The notes under the pieces were generated by a model that was given only the letters and a program-made list of their open reading frames with translations, searched no databases and was not told the origin of the DNA. This document shows, one piece after another, positions 51,858 to 59,231 of a stretch of 64,000 bases of DNA. The stretch comes from Plut-88900 sp965116945 (GTDB taxonomy: Bacteria; Chloroflexota; Dehalococcoidia; Plut-88900), in assembly GCA_965116945.1 (NCBI GenBank), contig OZ220734.1, positions 2,170,001 to 2,234,000 of the forward strand, read 5' to 3'. The position numbers and the translations under genes are program-made. The first letter of the stretch is position 1; the number at the start of each line of letters is the position of its first letter.

Positions 51858-53405
51858 TTATCTACCCTGCTTGATGAAATCTGCGATCTTCTCTCCCATG
51901 GTCATAACTGTTACATTCAAGTTTGCGCGCACGGTGTCTGGCATGATGGATGCGTCGGCGATGCGTAACCCGTCCAGCCCATAAACCCGACCATACTGGT
52001 CGCATACCGCCAGAGGATCGCTGGAAGGACCCATTTTGCATGTGCTGGAGATGTGATGCGCAGTCACGACTTCTGTCTTCATCCATTCGTCCAGTAGATC
52101 GTCCGACTTCATCACCTCGTCGGACGGGCCGGCCCGCCTTTCTACTATGCCTTCGTAGGCACTGTGCCTGAACAATTCGTCGCATAGCCTGAGCCCGTCA
52201 CGCATCCTTTTGCGATCAAACGCATCGTCCAGCAAGTTGTAGTCAAGAATCGGCTGCTGCCTCGGGTCAGTGGACTGAAGCCTCAACTCCCCTTCGCTCA
52301 GAGCCAGATATAAGCATTGACTGGCCCCAATCCCCACGGGGTCTTTTTCATCTAGTCCTCGGAAAGGTCTCGCGGCCAGGTAGTTTGCCGCATACACGAT
52401 CATATCGTTAACGAACGGCGAACCTTCCGCGGTATATCTTAGTGTCACCGTACCTGACGTAGTCTGGTTAACGTCCAGGGGATAGTCCTCTTTTGTGTAC
52501 CAGCAAAGGGGAACGTCCGGGTGGTCCCTGAGATTCCTGCCGACTCCCGGTAGGTCCTGCACCACCGGAATCCCGAGCTTCCTGAGCTGCTCTCCAGGTC
52601 CTACGCCCGACAAGAGAAGAATATGCGGCGTTCCCACCGCTCCGGCACTCAACACTATCTCCTCACCATAGACGGAGAACATCTCCCTGCCGCTTATGAC
52701 AAGCACCCCCTTGGCCCTGTTCCCATCGAAGATTATCCCATGCACATGGCAATTACTTCTTATGGTTAGGTTCAAGCGATGCCTTGTGGGATTGAGATAT
52801 CCGATGTTTGTGCTGATCCGAATACCATCTATTATGTTAAATGTCAGAGGCCCCACACCTGTGGAATCGGGGCGGTTATGGTCTGGACAATCGGGGAAGC
52901 CTGCATCCCGGCAAGCCTCGTAGAAGGCATGAGCATGCGGAGGCCACTCCTCTTCCGGATACCTGCGGCACATGATGGCTCCGTCATTACCGTGGTAATC
53001 GTCCCGGAAGTCTTGGTCTGCCTCCATCCGTTTGAAATAGGGCAAAACATTTTCGAATGACCACTCTTCATTTCCCCATTCTGCCCACCGATCGTAATCT
53101 TCTCGTACCCCTCTCAGAAACTGCGCTCCATTTACTCCGCTGGACCCGCCCGTAATCTTCCCCCGAGGCACGTCCATTCGGGCCAGGTCGGTAGCCCGGG
53201 CGCTAAAGTTCCATATGTGATTGGAGTCCCACACCGGTATCTTGCTCCCGTAGGCAAGTCTCACCTCTTCGGGGATTCGTTCAAATTCTGGGTAGTCACC
53301 GCCGGCTTCCAGCAGGAGCACTGAACGGTTGGGGTCTTCAGTGAGTCGGGCCGCCAATGCTGCACCCGCGGAACCCGCTCCTACAATGATGTGATCGTAT
53401 CTCAT
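51858..53405 (-). CDS. GMC family FAD-dependent oxidoreductase
   Basis: A 515-residue flavoprotein of the glucose-methanol-choline family. The FAD loop is YDHIIVGAGSAGAALAARL, with LLLEAGGDYPEF, the GMC signature region RGKITGGSSGVNGAQFLRG, and SAGAVGTPHILLLSGVGPGEQL. The C-terminal active-site region has HHISSTCKMG and ADASIMPDTVRANLNVTVMTMGEKIADFI. It oxidises an alcohol, possibly choline-like or another polyol. It stands alone after the pur operon. The substrate cannot be told from sequence. Confidence 0.92.
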   Translation of the reverse strand: MRYDHIIVGAGSAGAALAARLTEDPNRSVLLLEAGGDYPEFERIPEEVRLAYGSKIPVWDSNHIWNFSARATDLARMDVPRGKITGGSSGVNGAQFLRGVREDYDRWAEWGNEEWSFENVLPYFKRMEADQDFRDDYHGNDGAIMCRRYPEEEWPPHAHAFYEACRDAGFPDCPDHNRPDSTGVGPLTFNIIDGIRISTNIGYLNPTRHRLNLTIRSNCHVHGIIFDGNRAKGVLVISGREMFSVYGEEIVLSAGAVGTPHILLLSGVGPGEQLRKLGIPVVQDLPGVGRNLRDHPDVPLCWYTKEDYPLDVNQTTSGTVTLRYTAEGSPFVNDMIVYAANYLAARPFRGLDEKDPVGIGASQCLYLALSEGELRLQSTDPRQQPILDYNLLDDAFDRKRMRDGLRLCDELFRHSAYEGIVERRAGPSDEVMKSDDLLDEWMKTEVVTAHHISSTCKMGPSSDPLAVCDQYGRVYGLDGLRIADASIMPDTVRANLNVTVMTMGEKIADFIKQGR

Positions 53406-53462
53406 TCGTGATCTCCCTTCCGGAGAGTCGACAAAAACCGGACACTGGTGGACGCGGAAACT

Positions 53463-53672
53463 CTAGGCTTTCAATGATCGGAGTGCAACCAGAGTGTAAG
53501 CAATCCTAACTGGTCCCAGATTGTCGCAATTCGGGGCTATGTTGTAGACTGTCTGACGACTAATGTTCCAAAGTGCCCCGAGAATTTCTGCGCTCTTGTA
53601 ACAAAATCGGTATTTGCCAACTATTTGCCGTATAACCAGGTAGCACATGCCTAGGGTAGAACGTAACGCCAC
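53463..53672 (-). CDS. Small excisionase-like helix-turn-helix protein or remnant
   Basis: A 69-residue frame with SAEILGALWNISRQTVYNIAP followed by LGPVRIAYTLVALRSLKA. The pattern (helix, SRQTVYN turn, then VRI-x-TL near the end) is like short excisionase/MerR-type DNA-binding domains, though spaced a little differently. The start is a GTG at 53672 without a good Shine-Dalgarno; an ATG is at codon 9. No integrase or att site is seen. It could be a decayed relic. Assignment is weak. Confidence 0.35.
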   Translation of the reverse strand: MALRSTLGMCYLVIRQIVGKYRFCYKSAEILGALWNISRQTVYNIAPNCDNLGPVRIAYTLVALRSLKA

Positions 53673-53734
53673 GATTGCGTCTGGTAGGGTTGATTAAAAA
53701 GCACAATTACGTTGGCGCCTGACACTTACTCACC

Positions 53735-54910
53735 ATGACTTCTGAAGATAAACCAAAGTCCTATAGTATTCTCGTAGTCGACGACGAACCAGACCTCGAA
53801 CCTCTCATGCTCCAGCGGCTTCGGCGAGATATACGCTCGGGCCGTTACAAGATGACCTTCGCCCGTGATGGTGTGGAGGCCCTTGAGATGCTTGAAGCAA
53901 ACCCAGACATAGACATGGTTCTCTCCGACATCAACATGCCCCGCATGGACGGACTCACCCTTCTGGATCAAATACCAAAGGTCAGTCCCAACCTGAGATC
54001 TGTGATCATTTCGGCCTACGGTGACATGAAAAACATTAGAACTGCCATGAATCGTGGCGCATTTGACTTTGTCACTAAACCCGTCGACTTCGACGACCTT
54101 CGTTTTACAATTGACCGAACCTTGCAGCATGTTGAAGAGCTCCGTGATGCACTGAACGCCCGAGACAAGTTGGTTGCCATCCAAAACGAATTGGATGTCG
54201 CAAGCACCATGCAACAATCGATCCTGCCTACCGCTTTTCCCGTCTCCGACACTTACGAGGTGTTCGGAACCATGCAGCCCGCTCGTAACGTGGGTGGAGA
54301 CTTCTTTGATGTGATGCGATTGCAAGACGGCCAGATCGGCCTTGCAATCGCAGATGTCTCTGGAAAGGGCGTTCCCGCGGCACTCTTCATGATGTCCAGC
54401 AGAACGCTCCTGAAAGGCGCCGCCATAGGAATGGAAGCCCCTGGGGCAGTCCTCTCAGAAGTAAATAACCTCCTCCATGAAGACAACAGTGCCCAAATGT
54501 TCGTGACAATGCTCTATGCCATTTTTAACCCGGTAACCATGAACTTTACCTACGCCAGCGGAGGCCACGATGCACCTCTCCTTATCCGCAGAGACGGTAC
54601 CTCCACACTGCTGCCGCTAACCAATGGCATTGCCCTGGGCATTCTTCCGGACTTCGAATACCAGCAGCATTCCGTTCATTTATCGCCTGGAGACACTATT
54701 GTTCTTTATACGGATGGTGTCACTGAAGCGATGAATATGGACGGCATACAACTGGGTATCAACAGGGTGAGAGATTTATTTGCCGGATCACCCCCGACCG
54801 ATGCCCAGGCGGTCGGCCAGGACGTTGTAAAGGCAGTAATTGATTTTGCCCAGGACGCCCCACAATTCGACGACATTACCTGTCTAACCTTAGGATGCAA
54901 TAACGTATGA
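53735..54910 (+). CDS. Response regulator with PP2C-type serine phosphatase output (RsbU-like)
   Basis: 391 residues. The receiver domain (about 8-125) has D16/D17, the phosphoacceptor D65 in MVLSDINMPRMDG and K115 in FVTKPVD. A helical linker (about 125-155) leads into a PPM/SpoIIE phosphatase with GGDFFDVM, IADVSGKGVPAAL, LYTDGVTEAM and FDDITCLTL, all metal-binding aspartates visible. Such proteins usually dephosphorylate an anti-sigma-factor antagonist. It heads a run with a binding lipoprotein and a histidine kinase downstream, which is the likely partner. No STAS antagonist or anti-sigma kinase lies nearby. Confidence 0.92.
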   Translation: MTSEDKPKSYSILVVDDEPDLEPLMLQRLRRDIRSGRYKMTFARDGVEALEMLEANPDIDMVLSDINMPRMDGLTLLDQIPKVSPNLRSVIISAYGDMKNIRTAMNRGAFDFVTKPVDFDDLRFTIDRTLQHVEELRDALNARDKLVAIQNELDVASTMQQSILPTAFPVSDTYEVFGTMQPARNVGGDFFDVMRLQDGQIGLAIADVSGKGVPAALFMMSSRTLLKGAAIGMEAPGAVLSEVNNLLHEDNSAQMFVTMLYAIFNPVTMNFTYASGGHDAPLLIRRDGTSTLLPLTNGIALGILPDFEYQQHSVHLSPGDTIVLYTDGVTEAMNMDGIQLGINRVRDLFAGSPPTDAQAVGQDVVKAVIDFAQDAPQFDDITCLTLGCNNV

Positions 54911-54958
54911 GAGAATTGAGAGTAGTGAATATGACTGGAGAGACACTTTCCGGAGCTA

Positions 54959-56254
54959 GTGCTTTTGGAAATTAGCTCGATCAAGCGACTTCTGCCCTGG
55001 CGACTGATATATGTTGCAATCTTCGCCGCTATGGTGTCCCTCGTGTTGGTCTCGGCATGCGGAGACGCGGGGGATGGCAAGGTTGGAAATGGCGAAACGA
55101 CAAAAACGCCAACCGTTGCCCATCCCGTTCAGGAAGTGGGAGTTCCCGGAATCTCCGAAGACACAGTGCTTTTCGGACAGTCGGCAGCCTTCGAAGGACC
55201 TGCCCAGGAACTTGGGTTGAACATGAGGCTTGGGATCATGGCCGCTTTCGCAGAGGCAAATGCAAACGGCGGCGTCCACGGGCGCAAACTCGAACTCGTT
55301 TCCTACAACGATTCCTACGAGCCCGAGGCCTCGATAGCCAACACGGTAAGGCTTATCGAAGAAGATAACGTCTTTGCCCTAATTGGCGAGGTAGGTACAC
55401 CTACCTCCCGTTCCGCCACACCAATCGCATCCCTCGCCGGCGTGCCTTTCATTGGCCCATTCACTGGCGCTGGTTTCCTGCGGGACCCCGGCTGGCAGAA
55501 CATCATCAATCTTCGCTCCTCCTATCAGCAGGAGACTGCCGAGATGGTTGCTAGGCTGATGGAAGACCTCGGCATCACCCGAATAGGCGTGATGTACCAG
55601 GACGACTCCTATGGCAGGAGCGGATATCGGGGTGTGCTTGCCGCAATGAAGCCTCATGGTATGGAGCCAGTGGCCGTTGGGCTCTACCAGCGCAATACCA
55701 CAGCAGTAAAGACAGCGCTACTGGACCTCATGGAAGGTGAGCCCGAAGCCGTAATCATGATAGGTGCCTACGAACCCTGCGCCGAATTGATAATCTGGGG
55801 TCGTCACCTTGGCCTCGATGCCATGTATTTGAACGTATCCTTCGTCGGCAGCAACGCGTTGCAGCAGGAACTGGGGAGTAGAGGCGCAGGGGTCATAGTG
55901 ACCCAGGTAGTCCCATTCCCCTGGGACTCTTCATTACCTATTGTCGCTTCCTATCAGAGCGCACTGGAATCATATCGTCCAGGGACTTCTCCGGGTTTCG
56001 TATCACTGGAGGGTTACCTGGCAGGCCGGATGGCCATTGCCGGGCTGGAAATGTGTGGCAAAAGCGTAGACAGGCAGTGCTTTGTTGACAACATTCTGGG
56101 ATCTGAAGCAATCGATCTGGAAGGCTTCGAACTACAGTTTGGCCCCGGAGATAACCAGGGCTCCGACAAGGTGTTCTTAACGGTTATTGGTACTGACGGT
56201 GCATACCATGCTGTGGACACACTGAGTGAGGCGAAAGAGTGGTCGAGCAACTAA
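54959..56254 (+). CDS. Periplasmic-binding lipoprotein, type 1 fold (LivK-like), probably a sensor
   Basis: 431 residues with a membrane segment and lipobox LVLVSAC (Cys34), then the type 1 binding fold: ISEDTVLFGQSAAFEGPAQELG, GGVHGRKLELVSYND, ALIGEVGTPTSRSATPIA and IGVMYQDDSYGRSGYRGV. These are hallmarks of amino-acid/amide-binding LivK proteins. No permease or ATPase gene is present; the gene lies between a response regulator and a histidine kinase and overlaps the kinase gene by 16 bases. It therefore probably presents a ligand to the kinase. The start is a GTG at 54959 or a TTG at 54965 behind CGGAG. Confidence 0.88.
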   Translation: MLLEISSIKRLLPWRLIYVAIFAAMVSLVLVSACGDAGDGKVGNGETTKTPTVAHPVQEVGVPGISEDTVLFGQSAAFEGPAQELGLNMRLGIMAAFAEANANGGVHGRKLELVSYNDSYEPEASIANTVRLIEEDNVFALIGEVGTPTSRSATPIASLAGVPFIGPFTGAGFLRDPGWQNIINLRSSYQQETAEMVARLMEDLGITRIGVMYQDDSYGRSGYRGVLAAMKPHGMEPVAVGLYQRNTTAVKTALLDLMEGEPEAVIMIGAYEPCAELIIWGRHLGLDAMYLNVSFVGSNALQQELGSRGAGVIVTQVVPFPWDSSLPIVASYQSALESYRPGTSPGFVSLEGYLAGRMAIAGLEMCGKSVDRQCFVDNILGSEAIDLEGFELQFGPGDNQGSDKVFLTVIGTDGAYHAVDTLSEAKEWSSN

Positions 56255-58437
56255 AGAAGCTTTTGGCCCTGCGGTTCAGGATCTCCACCCAACTGTATTT
56301 GGCAATTGGCGGGGCAGTGATGCTTACAATCGCAGCCAGTTTGGTGGGCTGGTTCTCCTTTAACAGGGTGGGAGAAGTTCAGAGCAGGGTCAATGAAGGC
56401 AGTGTGCCGGAACTCGCTGCCGCTTTCGAAGTAGCCCAGTACAGTGGCACATTGGTCGCTGCCGCCCCCAGTCTCACCACCGCCGCGGATCCTCGAGAAT
56501 TGGCTATCGACGCCAGCAATATTGACCACACATTTCTCCAGTTTGAAGAGCAGGTAGCGGTCCTCGAAGGCAGCGAAAGCGCGGGGCAGGAACGGGTTGT
56601 TCTTATCCGTGGCCACGGCGACACCCTGAAGTCTAATATCGACGATCTTAAGTTGAGCATGGCCGAGGTCTTCCAACTATCTCAGCAGAGACAAGACCTG
56701 CAGGCAGAACTGACAGAATTGCGCAGCCAGTTGGATGACTTGCTCTCGCCAGCCATAGATGATCAGTTATTCTTCGTGCTTACTGGCCACCTCAGCCTTG
56801 AGTCGCCACCGGCCTCTCGCACCGTGCATCTCTCAGAAAATCAGGTGACTACGTATCGACGCCTTTCTGAACTGCAGGCCGACACCAATATCGCCACCGA
56901 ACTTCTCGCCAATGCATTCACCCTGTCGGACGAATCTTTCATAGAGCCCCTCAGGGAGCGGTTCGAAGCAGCCGTCGAAAGGATCGATCGGAACCTTCAG
57001 GCCCAGAGAGCCCTGGATTTCTATGCCGAAGCCTCTCCCGTTTTTATAAGGTTGTTCGAGCTTGGCACGAGCGAAGAGAGTATCTTCAATGTTTTCGCAC
57101 GAGAACTCGAGATTGCTAAACTCCAGGGAGAACTCCTGGGCCTCAACCGCGCGATCTCAGTGGACCTGATTGACGAGGTGGATGGCCTGGTGAGTGCTGC
57201 AGAGGCCAGTGCCGCAAGCGCGACGGCTGCCTCCACCCAGGCCATATTCACCGCCAGAACACTACTCTTAGTAATTAGTGGCTTCAGCATCGTTGGTGCT
57301 TTGCTAATCATCTGGCTGTTCATTGGCAGAGTTCTTATGCACCGAATAGGGTTGCTTTCTAGCTGGATGCGGCGCATGGCCCAGGGCGACCTTGAAGCAC
57401 AGGTCGAAATCAAGGGCAAGGACGAAGTGGCAGACATGGCCGCTGCCCTGGAAGTCTTCCGTCGCCACGCCTTGGAAGCCATCCGGCTTAACGAAGTTGA
57501 ACAGCTGGCCAACCAGCTCCAGGACAAGAACGAAGAGTTGGAAGGTGTTCTGGCCCAGCTCCAGAAGGCTCAGGACCAAATTGTCATGAGGGAAAAATTA
57601 GCCGCCCTCGGTGAGCTGACAGCCGGCGTTGCCCACGAGATCAGGAATCCTTTGAACTTCGTCAATAATTTCTCGGAAGCGTCTGGTGAGCTGATAGACG
57701 AACTGAAGGAGATTCTGGAAGAAGAAGGTGTAGTACTCTCGGATGAGCAACGAGACCTCGTCGAAGAAATAACCGGCGATCTCACTAGCAATGTTACCCG
57801 TATTCGCTCCCACGGCGAACGCGCCAACCGGATTGTTCATGACATGCTTCGCATGGGCAGGGACTCCGGTGACTGGCAGCCTACCGAGATTAATTCCCTG
57901 CTGGAGCAGCACGCCCGACTGGCCTACCACAGCGCCCGCGCCACCAACCAGGAGTTCCAGGTTGAAATAAGAGAGGACTACGACCAGTCTGTCGGCAAGA
58001 TAGAAGCAGTCCCCCAGGAACTCGGTCGTGTCTTCCTGAACATGGTAAGCAATGCGTGTTACGCCACAGATCAACGACGCCGTGCTGCCAGCGGCAATGG
58101 GGAAGGTGAAAGTGGATACGCGCCCGTCCTGTCGCTGACGACTATTCGCAAGGAGGACGGCATAGAAGTGCGCATTGGTGACAACGGCACCGGTATGTCT
58201 CCCGATGTTGTGGAGAAGATTTTCAATCCGTTCTTCACCACCAAACCAACCGACCAGGGAACTGGCCTGGGACTCGCAATCTCAAATGACATCGTAAGGC
58301 GCCATGGAGGCTCCATCAGAGTTGAATCCGAAGCTGGCGTCGGCACTACAATGATCGTTGAACTACCGTTAGAACCACCGCCAGGGGCCATTCAGGGAGA
58401 GACTCAGGAGGAAGACGCGGTCCCGGACCCTGCCTAG
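56239..58437 (+). CDS. Transmembrane sensor histidine kinase with HAMP domain
   Basis: 732 residues. One transmembrane helix (about 19-40), a large helical outer domain (about 41-335), a second helix (about 338-364), HAMP (about 365-415), a coiled coil, HisKA with H466 in GVAHEIRNPLNFVNNFSE, and an ATPase domain with NMVSNACYAT, GDNGTGM, FFTTKPTDQGTGLGLAIS. The helical outer region resembles TorS/NIT-type sensors that bind a periplasmic partner, matching the lipoprotein encoded just upstream. The GTG start at 56239 lies in that gene. The tail has about 20 acidic residues. The expected target is the response regulator-PP2C protein. Confidence 0.93.
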   Translation: MVEQLKKLLALRFRISTQLYLAIGGAVMLTIAASLVGWFSFNRVGEVQSRVNEGSVPELAAAFEVAQYSGTLVAAAPSLTTAADPRELAIDASNIDHTFLQFEEQVAVLEGSESAGQERVVLIRGHGDTLKSNIDDLKLSMAEVFQLSQQRQDLQAELTELRSQLDDLLSPAIDDQLFFVLTGHLSLESPPASRTVHLSENQVTTYRRLSELQADTNIATELLANAFTLSDESFIEPLRERFEAAVERIDRNLQAQRALDFYAEASPVFIRLFELGTSEESIFNVFARELEIAKLQGELLGLNRAISVDLIDEVDGLVSAAEASAASATAASTQAIFTARTLLLVISGFSIVGALLIIWLFIGRVLMHRIGLLSSWMRRMAQGDLEAQVEIKGKDEVADMAAALEVFRRHALEAIRLNEVEQLANQLQDKNEELEGVLAQLQKAQDQIVMREKLAALGELTAGVAHEIRNPLNFVNNFSEASGELIDELKEILEEEGVVLSDEQRDLVEEITGDLTSNVTRIRSHGERANRIVHDMLRMGRDSGDWQPTEINSLLEQHARLAYHSARATNQEFQVEIREDYDQSVGKIEAVPQELGRVFLNMVSNACYATDQRRRAASGNGEGESGYAPVLSLTTIRKEDGIEVRIGDNGTGMSPDVVEKIFNPFFTTKPTDQGTGLGLAISNDIVRRHGGSIRVESEAGVGTTMIVELPLEPPPGAIQGETQEEDAVPDPA

Positions 58438-58537
58438 CAGCAGATCTCCTTCCGTGCCATTCACCGCGCTGGCAACCTATTAGCCTAAGGGTAGAGCCTC
58501 TACCAGAACAGGCCCGACCCCCAAAAAGACCTACCAG

Positions 58538-59038
58538 TCAACCGTCAGTAGTTGGGAACGGATCAGACTCGCTCATCAACCCTTGATGCTCGATTATAGA
58601 TACTCCACGGACTTCCTTATCCACCCAGAGACCCTTGACGTATTCAATGACGTCCACAATTTCCTTATGAGAAAGCTGTTCGCCGAATGCGGGCATTCCA
58701 CTCTTGAATTCGGGCAGGTCGGGATCCTCCCATAGCTGTCCGCCCTGGCTAACAATCCTATATAGAAGCCCGTCTCCATGGTGCCAGGTGTGGCCCTCTC
58801 CGTTTAGGGGAGGGGCCGGTAACATGCCGTCTGGCTTGCGGATATGCCAGTCAGGTTGTCCCTCCCCTCCGACCCCGTGGCACGCAGCACAAACCGAGGC
58901 AAACGTCCCCTGGCCAGGGTGTGGCTCTGCTGTTGCAATCGGCACCTCTACATCTGGAGACGAAATGCAACTCATCCAGAGCATGACTGTCACGGCAATA
59001 GCCATTGCCCACGCTGGTATGATTGCTAATTTCAACAT
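58538..59038 (-). CDS. Cytochrome c family lipoprotein
   Basis: 166 residues from the ATG at 59038. An N-terminal signal ends in the lipobox LWMSC (Cys24), the heme site is CAACH (50-54), and KSGMPAFGEQLSHKEIVDVIEYVKGLW supplies the distal Met and final helix. This is a class I c-type cytochrome anchored outside the membrane. The frame is open to 59116, but the additional 26 residues precede the signal and look non-coding. It is convergent with the histidine kinase gene and divergent from the LRR gene. The redox partner is unknown. Confidence 0.85.
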   Translation of the reverse strand: MLKLAIIPAWAMAIAVTVMLWMSCISSPDVEVPIATAEPHPGQGTFASVCAACHGVGGEGQPDWHIRKPDGMLPAPPLNGEGHTWHHGDGLLYRIVSQGGQLWEDPDLPEFKSGMPAFGEQLSHKEIVDVIEYVKGLWVDKEVRGVSIIEHQGLMSESDPFPTTDG

Positions 59039-59069
59039 CGATTCCAAGATAGCATTTATTGTATAGAGA

Positions 59070-59092
59070 GCGGTCTTAGCGCTAAAGACCGC
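59070..59092. repeat. Perfect inverted repeat upstream of the cytochrome c gene
   Basis: GCGGTCTT (59070-59077) and AAGACCGC (59085-59092) form an 8-bp palindrome around a 7-base centre. It is 32 bases before the ATG at 59038, a position suited to an operator or to a transcript hairpin. Confidence 0.4.
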
Positions 59093-59130
59093 GGCAGGCC
59101 GGATGATGTCGAGCACATCCCATATTTTTC

Positions 59131-59159
59131 TTGAATAACATAGAAAACGGATGTAAAAC
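59131..59159 (+). promoter_or_regulatory. Weak candidate promoter for the LRR lipoprotein gene
   Basis: TTGAAT (59131-59136) is followed after 17 bases by TAAAAC (59154-59159). It matches the consensus only partly and is offered because it is well placed for the gene at 59232. Confidence 0.25.
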
Positions 59160-59231
59160 TAGTCTGGCTTCAGGCCCTGGCCCCATTCATCCTCCATCTA
59201 TCAATTCGAACGTATTCAAAGAGAAAGATAA

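Noticed and set aside
53735..58437. The binding lipoprotein as part of an ABC importer
   Set aside because: No permease or ATPase gene lies near it, and it overlaps a histidine kinase gene instead.
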